This document shows positions 51,455-57,200 of a stretch of 64,000 bases of DNA, one piece after another. Below the pieces are notes generated by a model that did not search any database, was not told the DNA's origin, and worked only from the letters and a program-made list of their open reading frames with translations. Each line of letters starts with the position of its first letter. The first letter of the stretch is position 1. A program made the position numbers and the translations under genes. Source of the DNA: a virus. The DNA lies in IMG/VR virus record IMGVR_UViG_3300032214_000801, positions 1-64,000 of that record; one strand, written 5' to 3'.

Positions 51455-51772
51455 TCAGTTAAGGCGCATTCCAGAGAAGAAAGGAATCGTGCCGAATTGA
51501 TTAGAACTAAAGAACCACTGTCCTGCTTTCTGAAACACACGCTCACCATCAATTCCGTGAGCGAAAAGAATAGCGTTCAGGCGCGACTTTGTGGTGTTTG
51601 TTTGATGCTTACCGTCGAACAGTTGTACAAAGTCCTCACCGATAGTTGCGATCTGATTACCATGCAGAAACACACGGGAGATCTTACCTTCGGAGACAAC
51701 TTCAGTGTTGCCACTCTTCCAATTGAGAGCTTCGTTGATAGCTTCGTTCATCAGGGATTCGATCTTGCGCAT
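51455..51772 (-). CDS. Conserved small protein with SGNTEV/LHGN motifs (105 aa)
   Basis: It begins with a helical MRKIESLMNEAINEALNW part, then SGNTEVVSEGKISRVFLHGNQIA, a strand, and TTKSRLNAILFAHGIDGERVFQK leading to WFFSSNQ. Recurrent in T4-like cyanophages and also seen in some cyanobacteria, as far as I recall. Likely a small alpha/beta protein; function unknown. It has the best-formed upstream hairpin-promoter module. The long plus-strand frame opposite it is a shadow. Confidence 0.8.
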   Translation of the reverse strand: MRKIESLMNEAINEALNWKSGNTEVVSEGKISRVFLHGNQIATIGEDFVQLFDGKHQTNTTKSRLNAILFAHGIDGERVFQKAGQWFFSSNQFGTIPFFSGMRLN

Positions 51773-51807
51773 GGTTCGGATCGCGGTGGTGTTCCTTTGA
51801 CTCTCTT

Positions 51808-51865
51808 AATATACACGATTCAGATCCCTGTGCTCATTTACTGTGCCACTTATACTTGTGGCACA
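51808..51865 (-). promoter_or_regulatory. Hairpin-promoter module 1
   Basis: Minus strand: a 24-nt inverted repeat TGTGCCAC-N8-GTGGCACA (51842-51865, perfect 8-bp arms), then TGAGCA (-35, 51831-51836), 17-nt spacer, TATATT (-10, 51808-51813), about 36 nt before the 105-aa gene. No T run follows the repeat. Confidence 0.75.
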
Positions 51866-51911
51866 TGGTATCAACAATCAGCGCAACTCACAGCACGTTC
51901 GTTATACTAAC

Positions 51912-52085
51912 TCACCATCTATCAGGTGTACTTAGATCCTCAACATATGCTGTCACCTTCTCTGCAGGTTCTAGCTGAAAGACTTTCTCCCAATCTAAGT
52001 TGTGAGGATCGAAGTCTCCCAAAACATCAAGTTCCAGAGTGATCCTATACTTTTGACGCATTGCCTGATGATACGCAACTGACAT
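51912..52085 (-). CDS. Small conserved protein (57 aa)
   Basis: ATG at 52085, stop TGA at 51912. It begins MSVAYHQAMRQKYRITLELD, then VLGDFDPHNLDWEKVFQLEPAEKV and ends STPDRW. The pattern strand, DF-(D/N)-PH, DW-x-x-(L/V)-F-x-L-x-PAE is common in cyanophage small proteins. It has its own near-consensus promoter upstream and abuts the origin-like gap. Confidence 0.78.
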   Translation of the reverse strand: MSVAYHQAMRQKYRITLELDVLGDFDPHNLDWEKVFQLEPAEKVTAYVEDLSTPDRW

Positions 52086-52112
52086 AAGTTTGCTCCGTTG
52101 TGTTGTGTGGAT

Positions 52113-52141
52113 ACTCTAGGATACTGTGGTGTGAATGTCAA
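52113..52141 (-). promoter_or_regulatory. Sigma70-type promoter for the 57-aa gene
   Basis: Minus strand TTGACA (52136-52141), 17-nt spacer, TAGAGT (52113-52118), ending 28 nt before the start codon. It faces left, back to back with the plus-strand promoter at 52215-52243. Confidence 0.7.
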
Positions 52142-52214
52142 GTTCTTGGTGGGTATTTATGCGGGGTTGGGGTGGTTTTTTGCGGGATCTGTGAGGATTT
52201 TGTGACTCTGGGGG

Positions 52215-52243
52215 TTGACAATTTGCGTTCCTTAGTGTATGCT
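52215..52243 (+). promoter_or_regulatory. Plus-strand sigma70 promoter
   Basis: TTGACA (52215-52220), 17-nt spacer, TATGCT (52238-52243). A perfect -35 and 5 of 6 in the -10. It is the only convincing plus-strand promoter I found, and no plus-strand gene follows it. The transcript would start near 52250, at the first iteron. Confidence 0.75.
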
Positions 52244-52257
52244 CGCTAAGATAACAA

Positions 52258-52372
52258 GACTCTGGTGCATTTAAAAGACTCTGGTGCATTTAAAAGACTC
52301 TGGCACATTTAAAAGACTCTCGAAGGTTTATAAGGTATTAAACACATTTAAAAGACTCTGGTACATTTAAAA
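52258..52372. repeat. 19-bp iteron array
   Basis: Unit GACTCTGGTGCATTTAAAA. Copies start at 52258 and 52277 (identical), 52296 (two changes: GGCACA), and 52354 (one change: GGTACA). A half copy at 52315 (GACTCT) is followed by a divergent stretch. A further GACATTAAACACC at 52373 pairs with an ATTAAACAC inside the divergent unit. Spacing is exactly 19 bp for the first three. Confidence 0.9.
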
Positions 52373-52494
52373 GACATTAAACACCTTATTGAGAATAACA
52401 ATCAATAAGAGAAACAAATCACTAATATATGTTTTTAATTACATTTATTAATCGATTTAATATCATTTTATCGTTATATTGTATTAAAAACAAT

Positions 52495-52519
52495 AAAAAA
52501 GAGAGGTTTTATCCTCTCT
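52495..52519 (-). terminator. Intrinsic terminator after the 57-aa gene at 52531
   Basis: Minus-strand hairpin AGAGAGG-ATAAAA-CCTCTCT (7-bp stem) running into six Ts. It stops leftward transcription from the small genes before the origin-like region. Confidence 0.88.
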
Positions 52520-52530
52520 CTTAGTATTCA

Positions 52531-52704
52531 TCAGAACGTTGGAACTTTCACATCATCTGAATACTTATCAGCATATAATCCTGCTAATTGTACTGATGAC
52601 ATTGGCACTGGTGTTTCATTATACTTGTATAAACGGTGATTGTCATAAGTGAACCATTCATACTCTTTTGATTGTAGATTTGATGCAATGCAGTATGTTG
52701 TCAT
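52531..52704 (-). CDS. Small conserved protein (57 aa)
   Basis: ATG at 52704, stop TGA at 52531. It begins MTTYCIASNLQSKEYEWFTY and continues DNHRLYKYNETPVPMS, ending KVPTF. Rich in Tyr; probably a small beta-rich protein. The start overlaps the stop of the next gene upstream (ATGA). Followed by the terminator at 52495-52519. Function unknown. Confidence 0.75.
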   Translation of the reverse strand: MTTYCIASNLQSKEYEWFTYDNHRLYKYNETPVPMSSVQLAGLYADKYSDDVKVPTF

Positions 52705-52874
52705 TGTTGTTCAGAGTGAAGAATGTCTAGCATATGTTGGTAATACTGATCTGCTTCAACCTCACACTGATGAGATTCATTAGGATCTTCTACCACATAT
52801 TGTTTCATCTCCAGAGAGTTAATTACATCCTTGAGAAGATCAGTCAACTCTTCAATCTTCATTGCATCAGTCAT
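52701..52874 (-). CDS. Small acidic helical protein (57 aa)
   Basis: ATG at 52874, stop TGA at 52701. Sequence pattern MTDAMKIEELTDLLKDVINS, then EMKQYVVEDPNESHQCEVEAD and YYQHMLDILHSEQQ. Likely helical hairpin. It overlaps both neighbours by four bases (ATGA), typical of translational coupling. No known family. Confidence 0.75.
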   Translation of the reverse strand: MTDAMKIEELTDLLKDVINSLEMKQYVVEDPNESHQCEVEADQYYQHMLDILHSEQQ

Positions 52875-52999
52875 GCAAGTTCAGCAGGTGATCCACAAGA
52901 ACGATAGAATTCTACCATTCGTTTTGCTTCATCTAATGTAGAGAATGTTTGTGTTCTCCACTGTTGTTGGTAAGGAGTGAAGTAGCGAATGGTGAACAT
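52871..52999 (-). CDS. Small conserved protein (42 aa)
   Basis: ATG at 52999, stop TGA at 52871. Sequence MFTIRYFTPYQQQWRTQTFS then TLDEAKRMVEFYRSCGSPAE. The pattern (beta-hairpin ending in Trp, then a helix with the MVEFYRSCG motif) recurs in cyanophage small genes. Function unknown. It is the first gene of a coupled trio running left to 52531. Confidence 0.78.
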   Translation of the reverse strand: MFTIRYFTPYQQQWRTQTFSTLDEAKRMVEFYRSCGSPAELA

Positions 53000-53034
53000 T
53001 GTTTTTTGTTTGGTGAGTTTAATGAATTGTGAAA

Positions 53035-53322
53035 TCAGACAGTTTCAATATCACCGTGCTTCAGGGCACGATTAAACTCATATCCCCAAGATGTTGCATT
53101 GCGAGCTTCATCATCATTCAGAAGATCATTCCAGCGCATAGCAGCACCATCATCCTCAAAACTATAACGATAAACCTTCTCGGGATTGTTGTTAAAAATT
53201 ACCAGCAAATCACTGGTGTTCTCATTGTTTGTCACCACAGCAAGTTTAGCAATTGCGCTGGACTTTACACGATAACCAAGAGAAGAAGTGGGAGAAGTGA
53301 AAGGGTGAAGAGTTGCAGTCAT
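53035..53322 (-). CDS. KTSC-like domain protein (95 aa)
   Basis: Residues 18-60 follow the KTSC domain pattern: VKSSAIAKLAV, a strand, LLVIFNNN, then KVYRYSFED. KTSC domains are small beta-rich modules, often next to RNA-related enzymes, of unclear role. The C-terminal part has a helix with MRWNDLLNDDEARNA and SWGYEFNRALKHG. Its own module-2 type promoter does not precede it; it starts after the gap at 53323-53350, where module 2 ends. Function unknown. Confidence 0.72.
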   Translation of the reverse strand: MTATLHPFTSPTSSLGYRVKSSAIAKLAVVTNNENTSDLLVIFNNNPEKVYRYSFEDDGAAMRWNDLLNDDEARNATSWGYEFNRALKHGDIETV

Positions 53323-53350
53323 TTGTTTGGTGTCGTTTCTTGACTCTTTA

Positions 53351-53408
53351 AGAATACAGGTTTTTGAATGCTTTGGAGATTTAGTGTGCCACTTGTACTT
53401 GTGTCACA
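53351..53408 (-). promoter_or_regulatory. Hairpin-promoter module 2
   Basis: Minus strand: 24-nt inverted repeat TGTGACAC-N8-GTGGCACA (53385-53408, one mismatch), lying in the last codons of the 61-aa gene, then a TATTCT -10 (53351-53356). The expected -35 (53374-53379) reads TCTCCA and is poor. It is followed by an AGTCAA leader and the KTSC gene start at 53322. Confidence 0.65.
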
Positions 53409-53566
53409 TATTGTTGTTCACGGCGCTTTAATTCTTTGATAAGAAGATCAAGATACTCATCACCTTCTTTGTTGTTAAGCAATGCTGCATCTGCAATCTC
53501 AAATGAAATATCAGATCCAGAAAGTTTGGTGAGTTCTTGTTCTGAATAGAATCCGTAATCAGTCAT
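53381..53566 (-). CDS. Small protein (61 aa)
   Basis: ATG at 53566 is preferred; a longer TTG-initiated frame to 53596 overlaps the previous gene more. The sequence begins MTDYGFYSEQELTKLSGSDI, then a helix ADAALLNNKEGDEYLDLLIKELKRRE. The last codons (VTQVQVAH) are encoded by the inverted repeat of module 2, so the C-terminus may be shaped by that DNA element. Function unknown. Confidence 0.72.
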   Translation of the reverse strand: MTDYGFYSEQELTKLSGSDISFEIADAALLNNKEGDEYLDLLIKELKRREQQYVTQVQVAH

Positions 53567-53567
53567 T

Positions 53568-53747
53568 TTAGTAAGCAATTTGTTGAAGTTTAGCAAGAAG
53601 TTCGGACGTGAACTTTTCTACAATTGGTTCCTCCATATCATCTCCACGATATAATTCATCCTCATATTGATAAACAAGTTCTTCATCAATTGTCATCAGA
53701 TTCTCAAGCAATTGTTCAATGCTCCGAATCAATTGTGTTTGTTCCAT
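53568..53747 (-). CDS. Small acidic helical protein (59 aa)
   Basis: ATG at 53747, one base after the stop of the upstream gene. It begins MEQTQLIRSIEQLLENLMTI, then an acidic EELVYQYEDELYRGDDME segment and a C-terminal helix ending QQIAY. Longer starts in the same frame use TTG and overlap the neighbour. Function unknown. Confidence 0.7.
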   Translation of the reverse strand: MEQTQLIRSIEQLLENLMTIDEELVYQYEDELYRGDDMEEPIVEKFTSELLAKLQQIAY

Positions 53748-53748
53748 A

Positions 53749-53961
53749 TCAACCACCACCATACACATGATCAACCAAACCAGCAGGATGATTCACACCT
53801 TCGATAACAGTGAACTTTGCATACTTATCAAACTCTTCAGCATAATACTCGCAGAACTGTGCGATAAAGAACTCACGGCACTGTTCTTTAGATTCAGCAG
53901 CAATCACAACCATGCCACTGGTATAATCAGTCAGAACGTTGTTGATGATGTAGAGATTCAC
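53749..53961 (-). CDS. Conserved small protein with GTG start (70 aa)
   Basis: I choose the GTG at 53961, which overlaps the upstream stop as GTGA; a TTG at 53976 would overlap by 19 nt. The protein begins with NLYIINNVLTDYTSGMVVIAA, has a helix ESKEQCREFFIAQFCEYY and ends VNHPAGLVDHVYGGG. The beta-strand, SGMVVIAA and YGGG pattern recurs in cyanophages. Function unknown. Confidence 0.72.
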   Translation of the reverse strand: MNLYIINNVLTDYTSGMVVIAAESKEQCREFFIAQFCEYYAEEFDKYAKFTVIEGVNHPAGLVDHVYGGG

Positions 53962-54146
53962 AGTTCGATGCTCCAATCAGAATCAGAATTGAGATTAACC
54001 CAGAAAAAGTTCTTTCCGTTCAGTGATCGTAGAAAGACACAATCACCTTTGCTCTGTTCAATAATGCACTCAGATTCTGATTCCATTAGGTTACAGAATC
54101 TGTTCTTTGCTTTCTTAGACTTTGGAGAAACAAAAGCAGTGTTCAT
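53958..54146 (-). CDS. Small basic protein (62 aa)
   Basis: ATG at 54146. It begins MNTAFVSPKSKKAKNRFCNL, then ESECIIEQSKGDCVFLRSLNG and a strand FFWVNLNSDSDW. Lys-rich N-terminus and a beta-rich C-terminal half. It overlaps the downstream gene by GTGA and lies three bases after the gene upstream. Function unknown. Confidence 0.7.
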   Translation of the reverse strand: MNTAFVSPKSKKAKNRFCNLMESESECIIEQSKGDCVFLRSLNGKNFFWVNLNSDSDWSIEL

Positions 54147-54149
54147 GAC

Positions 54150-54386
54150 TCAAAAGTGTGCTTCGGAGTAATCAAGTTGATCAGTGTACTTTGCGATAGC
54201 ATCGTAACACTTTGCTTTCATTTGATCATCGTTGGTTTTAATGTAACCAGCGAGAAACTCAAAAGAATACTTAATGCGCTGCTCAGGAGTGATCTTGGCG
54301 AGTTGCTGTTGCTTACGCTCTTGGTAGGAGTTGTAAGCAAACATTTCACGATCTTCCACGCTCATGTTGTGAAATTGGCGTTGCAT
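54150..54386 (-). CDS. Small protein of unknown function (78 aa)
   Basis: The open frame extends upstream to 54479, but that part runs through the promoter of module 3, so I take the ATG at 54386. The protein begins MQRQFHNMSVEDREMFAYNS, continues with YQERKQQQLAKITPEQRI and KYSFEFLAGYIKTNDDQMK, and is wholly helical. Possibly a tetratricopeptide-like or regulator helix bundle; no family recognised. Confidence 0.7.
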   Translation of the reverse strand: MQRQFHNMSVEDREMFAYNSYQERKQQQLAKITPEQRIKYSFEFLAGYIKTNDDQMKAKCYDAIAKYTDQLDYSEAHF

Positions 54387-54412
54387 GTGCTTGGGATCTC
54401 TTGAACTTCTTA

Positions 54413-54470
54413 AGAATACACGATCTGGAGTGCTGTGCTCTTTTAGTGTGCCACTTCTACATCTGTCACA
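54413..54470 (-). promoter_or_regulatory. Hairpin-promoter module 3
   Basis: Minus strand: inverted repeat TGTGACAG-N8-GTGGCACA (54447-54470, 24 nt), 5 nt after the previous stop; AGAGCA -35 (54436-54441), 17-nt spacer, TATTCT -10 (54413-54418), AAGAAGTTCAAG leader. The ATG used is 27 nt downstream. Confidence 0.75.
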
Positions 54471-54475
54471 TCGTA

Positions 54476-54655
54476 TCATTCTTCCAACAACTCTGGATTA
54501 TATTCTTTCACCTCTTCAATCAGTTCCTCATCAGTGTATGGCATAAGATTGTCTTTCAAAGTGTCATAAACGAAACACTCCATTGTCTTCATATCCATCC
54601 CATCTAGGATTTGCTGAGCATAATCAGCGATGAGTTGTTCGCGGTTGAATGTCAT
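54476..54655 (-). CDS. Small conserved acidic protein (59 aa)
   Basis: The ATG at 54655 starts MTFNREQLIADYAQQILDGM, then ECFVYDTLKDNLMPYTDEEL and ends YNPELLEE. An in-frame ATG at 54685 overlaps the upstream stop (ATGA) and would add 10 residues; conservation of the (M)-x-F-x-REQLI start favours 54655. The YDTL, YTDEEL and PELLEE pattern recurs in T4-like cyanophages. Function unknown. Confidence 0.78.
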   Translation of the reverse strand: MTFNREQLIADYAQQILDGMDMKTMECFVYDTLKDNLMPYTDEELIEEVKEYNPELLEE

Positions 54656-54681
54656 TTTGCTTGTGGGATTAGGAAGGGAAA

Positions 54682-54909
54682 TCATTTCTTGAGAAAGTTT
54701 TTGAAGAAATCAAGTATCAGAATCACACCAAAGACTTGCAGATAGGTGACACTCAAACCAATCAGAAAGTGCAGAATTGCATACAGCACGCCTGCAACGA
54801 TTGCAGTTGCAATCAGACTACCAATCAGTTTGCCAAATGCTTCACCAATCAAACCTGCTACTTCCACAATTTGTTTTTGTTTTTCGGGAGAGATTGTCAT
54901 TGATTTCAT
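54682..54909 (-). CDS. Small membrane protein (75 aa)
   Basis: A helical charged N-terminus (SPEKQKQIVEVAGLIGEAFG) is followed by two likely membrane segments, about residues 27-47 (IGSLIATAIVAGVLYAILHF) and 50-68 (GLSVTYLQVFGVILILDFF), and a basic KNFLKK tail. Host inner or thylakoid membrane is expected. It overlaps the next upstream gene by ATGA. A second ATG at 54900 is also possible. Function unknown; the amphipathic first helix and two spans recall holin-like or membrane-altering proteins, with no proof. Confidence 0.72.
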   Translation of the reverse strand: MKSMTISPEKQKQIVEVAGLIGEAFGKLIGSLIATAIVAGVLYAILHFLIGLSVTYLQVFGVILILDFFKNFLKK

Positions 54910-55040
54910 TTGCAGTAGTTGGTGTTAATTTGGCAGAAACTGTCTGCTTGCTGTTCTTGATACTCATTCACGGTTGCATATGCTGCATTACCGATGCGAA
55001 GTCCAAGAGCAAGAGTAACAATCAAGAATGCAATTCGCAT
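54906..55040 (-). CDS. Small secreted or membrane-anchored protein (44 aa)
   Basis: ATG at 55040, stop TGA at 54906. It begins MRIAFLIVTLALGLRIGNAA, a signal-peptide-like segment with an NAAYA cleavage site, then YATVNEYQEQQADSFCQ and a short tail with a second Cys. It would be exported or anchored in the membrane. Overlaps both neighbours by ATGA. Function unknown. Confidence 0.7.
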   Translation of the reverse strand: MRIAFLIVTLALGLRIGNAAYATVNEYQEQQADSFCQINTNYCK

Positions 55041-55186
55041 CAGACTTCATCCCTCATTTCAGTGAGTTTTTCAAGAATTGCATAGAGATCTTCACCAATG
55101 GTTGCTGTCATTGCACAGATGTCACACATCTCAAGAACTGCCATAAGTGCATCGAGTTCTTCAAATGTAAGAGTAGTTTTAGTCAT
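55040..55186 (-). CDS. Small helical protein (48 aa)
   Basis: ATG at 55186, stop TGA at 55040. Sequence begins MTKTTLTFEELDALMAVLEM, then CDICAMTATIGEDLYAILEK and ends MRDEV. Acidic, with a C-D-I-C pair. Overlaps both neighbours (ATGA, TGATG). Function unknown. Confidence 0.7.
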   Translation of the reverse strand: MTKTTLTFEELDALMAVLEMCDICAMTATIGEDLYAILEKLTEMRDEV

Positions 55187-55434
55187 CAAACTGCACCTTG
55201 CATAATGTTGTACTCTTGCACCAGATCAATGTTATCACCCGTGATCAGGTAATCCATTGCGAGACGCTCATCAATTTCACGCTGTGCATCTTTCTTAGAA
55301 AGACATTTGCGGGAGATTGTATCAACACCCTTCCAAGATAGAACCTTGAGAGTGTAATCAGAACAATCCTCAATAGGATAGAAACCTACCAGCATTGTAC
55401 CGTCTTTGGACTGGAGAGTAGGAAACTCGATCAT
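55186..55434 (-). CDS. Small protein (82 aa)
   Basis: ATG at 55434; an upstream extension of the frame to 55518 would run through module 4. It begins MIEFPTLQSKDGTMLVGFYP, then YTLKVLSWKGVDTISRKC, a helix KKDAQREIDERL and a C-terminal segment ending NIMQGAV. Basic and mixed alpha/beta. Function unknown. Confidence 0.72.
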   Translation of the reverse strand: MIEFPTLQSKDGTMLVGFYPIEDCSDYTLKVLSWKGVDTISRKCLSKKDAQREIDERLAMDYLITGDNIDLVQEYNIMQGAV

Positions 55435-55459
55435 TGGGGGAAATCCCTTGAACTTCTTT

Positions 55460-55517
55460 AGAATACACGATTTTGGAGCAGGAAACCAGAGAGTGTGCCA
55501 GAGATCCAACTGGCACA
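55460..55517 (-). promoter_or_regulatory. Hairpin-promoter module 4
   Basis: Minus strand: perfect inverted repeat TGTGCCAG-N8-CTGGCACA (55494-55517), 17 nt after the previous stop; TATTCT -10 (55460-55465) at the usual distance; the -35 position reads TGGTTT, a poor match. AAGAAGTTCAAG leader. ATG 25 nt downstream. Confidence 0.7.
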
Positions 55518-55534
55518 CACCTTCTTAGTTTATA

Positions 55535-55987
55535 TCAAGCAGCATACAAGTATCCACCTGCCCAATCACAATTCTCAAAAACATATTCACGATCTTTGAT
55601 CAATCGCAGATCATAACGTACACCCTTTGCAGGAGACTTCCAGGATGCAGATTTATACATTTCACCAGTCTGCTTGTCAATGAAGCAGTGAACAGAACGC
55701 GAAGAACCACCATCAATCATCACAACTTTGTGATATTTTTTGCCAGTTTCAATCACATAATCAATGTCACACTTGCCAGATTTGAGTTCATCAATCTTCA
55801 TAGCGTGATATGTTGCAGAAGAATCACTATCAGCAAGTGTAAATGAACGCTGATGCCCACGAATAGAATACTGGACAAAATTGTGCTTCAGTGCTTCAAT
55901 CAGCATCTGAGTGTACTTTGCAACATTATCAGCGATTTGCTGTTTTGCTTGTTGCTGAGCAGGAAAATCAACGAAAGCAGTAGTCAT
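55535..55987 (-). CDS. Conserved cyanophage protein (150 aa)
   Basis: After a Gln/Ala-rich N-terminal helix the conserved part runs YHKVVMIDGG, SRSVHCFIDKQTGEMYKSASWKSPAKGVRYDLR (residues 95-128), then ENCDWAGGYLYAA. This strongly patterned C-terminal half is familiar from T4-like cyanophages, with the SVHxFVDKxTGxxYK, SWKSP and DWAGGYLY blocks. Function unknown. It is one of the larger unknowns here and has its own module-5 promoter. Confidence 0.82.
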   Translation of the reverse strand: MTTAFVDFPAQQQAKQQIADNVAKYTQMLIEALKHNFVQYSIRGHQRSFTLADSDSSATYHAMKIDELKSGKCDIDYVIETGKKYHKVVMIDGGSSRSVHCFIDKQTGEMYKSASWKSPAKGVRYDLRLIKDREYVFENCDWAGGYLYAA

Positions 55988-56012
55988 TTGCGTGAATTGC
56001 TTTGACTTTTTA

Positions 56013-56070
56013 AGAATACATCATTTTGAGCACCGTGCTCATTTACTGTGACAGTTCTACAGGTGGCACA
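56013..56070 (-). promoter_or_regulatory. Hairpin-promoter module 5
   Basis: Minus strand: inverted repeat TGTGCCAC-N8-CTGTCACA (56047-56070, one mismatch), 15 nt after the previous stop; TGAGCA -35 (56036-56041), 17-nt spacer, TATTCT -10 (56013-56018), AGTCAAAG leader. ATG about 26 nt downstream. The -35 lies in the perfect palindrome GAGCACGGTGCTC. Confidence 0.8.
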
Positions 56071-56085
56071 TGATGTAAAGCAAAA

Positions 56086-56391
56086 TTAGGATTTACGAGT
56101 TCCAAAGTACCACAGAATACCAATTATGATTGCAGCAGGTATGACATAATACCACCAAGTTACAACTGCAGCAAACAAAATCACAATACCAACTAAAAGT
56201 GCGCTTCCATCTGAACTTTCACTGCTGGATGAGTTGCTGCTTCCACGAACCTCGCGCAAGTTGCTAATTTGCTCTGCACCGTAGATTCTTTTTAGTTGTT
56301 CTTTTGCACCGTTCAGTGTATTTGATTGTACTTCAAGATCTTGATAACCACTTGAAGATCCCAACCAACACTTTGCCCGCCAAGTTGCCAT
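56086..56391 (-). CDS. Membrane protein with soluble N-terminal domain (101 aa)
   Basis: Residues 1-48 (MATWRAKCWLGSSSGYQDLE, then a helix TLNGAKEQLKRIYG and EQISNLREV) form a small conserved domain often seen attached to membrane or secreted phage proteins. A Ser-rich linker, residues 51-62, is followed by two close membrane segments, about 64-79 and 82-96, and the C-terminus GTRKS is basic. The likely topology is a cytoplasmic N-terminal domain on a hairpin anchor. Function unknown. Confidence 0.75.
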   Translation of the reverse strand: MATWRAKCWLGSSSGYQDLEVQSNTLNGAKEQLKRIYGAEQISNLREVRGSSNSSSSESSDGSALLVGIVILFAAVVTWWYYVIPAAIIIGILWYFGTRKS

Positions 56392-56425
56392 GATGTTTAA
56401 TTACAGTTGCATGTGGTAGTGTAGA

Positions 56426-56701
56426 TCACCAAGTTCCACGCTGAACGTGAATCTTACGAATCTCAGTGTAAAGAAACTGTTTCAATTTCTTGTCTTCAGT
56501 GTTATCAAAAGCGTAATGAAGTCGTGCCAGATACTCATCAGGTGTGGCACATTTGATAGTTTCTTTGTTACTCATTCCAATCTCATTAAGTGTAGAACCT
56601 GCAGAAACCTTATTCCTGCCGAAATTACCAGAAACCCTACCTTCTGTGCGAAGTTTAGGTTTAATCTTGGAGAGGTTAGATGCACTGAATTCATACTTCA
56701 T
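56426..56701 (-). CDS. Small basic protein (91 aa)
   Basis: ATG at 56701, overlapping the upstream stop by four bases. Begins MKYEFSASNLSKIKPKLRTE, then GRVSGNFGRNKVSAGSTLNE and a helical half with PDEYLARLHYAFDNTEDKKLK. Basic in the first half. No family recognised. Overlap ATGA with the 53-aa gene. Confidence 0.72.
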   Translation of the reverse strand: MKYEFSASNLSKIKPKLRTEGRVSGNFGRNKVSAGSTLNEIGMSNKETIKCATPDEYLARLHYAFDNTEDKKLKQFLYTEIRKIHVQRGTW

Positions 56702-56859
56702 TTGATATTCAGATAAGGTTGATTGTAAATCATGTGATCAAGAATTATGCCAATCTTCAGGCGATAAGTCTCATCATAGTTCTTGGAACATTCTTCATAT
56801 GCCTCGTAGAGTTTAGTATAAAGAGTGTCCCAGTGTTGTTGACTGATAGTGTTAGTCAT
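56698..56859 (-). CDS. Small helical protein (53 aa)
   Basis: ATG at 56859, stop TGA at 56698. Begins MTNTISQQHWDTLYTKLYEA, then YEECSKNYDETYRLKIGI and ends YLNIK. Helical, Tyr-rich. First gene downstream of module 6; function unknown. Confidence 0.72.
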   Translation of the reverse strand: MTNTISQQHWDTLYTKLYEAYEECSKNYDETYRLKIGIILDHMIYNQPYLNIK

Positions 56860-56882
56860 GCGTGGTTTGACTCAACAAAGAC

Positions 56883-56943
56883 AGTATAAGGGTGCTGTGG
56901 GCGATTCTGGAGCGTCTGGTGGACACCTAGAGAAGTGTCACCA
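56883..56943 (-). promoter_or_regulatory. Hairpin-promoter module 6 (divergent)
   Basis: Minus strand: a hairpin TGGTGACAC-N8-GTGTCCACCA (56917-56943, one bulge) that contains the stop codon of the 78-aa gene, then a TATACT -10 (56883-56888) with no clear -35, and a TTGAGTCAAAC leader. Similar layout but less regular than modules 1, 3, 5 and 7. Confidence 0.5.
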
Positions 56944-57174
56944 CAAGTCAGATTCAATCACTTGAGAGAACACAACTCCAATACTCTTGCAGAATTGTTC
57001 TGCAATCTCTTCAAGTGTAACACTACGATCATCTTCCAATTCATCACCATCCACGCAAAACTCTACCATTTCAAAACCATTGGGAATCCAAGAAGTAGAA
57101 TCAGTGGGGAGAAAGAACTCTACACCAACTTCAACGAAAGTAGGATTAGTGGTGGACTGAATGAAGGAAGTCAT
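56938..57174 (-). CDS. Small acidic protein (78 aa)
   Basis: Begins MTSFIQSTTNPTFVEVGVEF, then LPTDSTSWIPNGFEMVEFCVDGDE and a helix with VTLEEIAEQFCKSIGVVF, ending SDLW. Clearly acidic; mixed strands then helix. The stop is inside the module-6 hairpin. Function unknown. Confidence 0.73.
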   Translation of the reverse strand: MTSFIQSTTNPTFVEVGVEFFLPTDSTSWIPNGFEMVEFCVDGDELEDDRSVTLEEIAEQFCKSIGVVFSQVIESDLW

Positions 57175-57200
57175 TTGGTGTTGTTTGTCTCAACAGAACT

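Larger units (their letters stand above)
52142..52494. other. Candidate replication origin: G-rich block, promoter, iterons, AT-rich block
   Basis: No gene lies in this stretch. From left to right on the plus strand: a G-rich block (52155-52215, runs of 3-5 G); a plus-strand promoter; four to five 19-bp iterons; then about 110 nt of almost pure A/T up to the terminator at 52495. Promoter plus iterons plus easily melted DNA is the layout of T4 promoter-primed origins (oriE has iterons). The function is inference from layout. Confidence 0.5.

Noticed and set aside
51419-51910. Long plus-strand frame of 163 codons
   Set aside because: It is antisense to the well-patterned 105-aa gene, runs through a promoter and hairpin, and its protein has no recognisable pattern. 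The opposite strand has a conserved-type gene and promoter.
52258-52372. CRISPR-like array
   Set aside because: The repeats are directly tandem with no unique spacers of 25-40 nt between most copies and no cas genes nearby. Iterons fit better.
50866-52500. tRNA genes in the gaps
   Set aside because: I looked for the T-arm GGTTCGAAT pattern and a CCA-ready acceptor in the two larger gaps on both strands and found none. A tRNAscan run would settle it.
53719-54171. Plus-strand frame of 150 codons
   Set aside because: Antisense to three coupled small genes on the minus strand; no promoter or ribosome site and no known pattern.
54387-54479. N-terminal extension of the 78-aa gene (and likewise 55435-55518)
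   Set aside because: The extra part would translate the hairpin and promoter of the module. The internal ATG after the promoter fits all neighbours.
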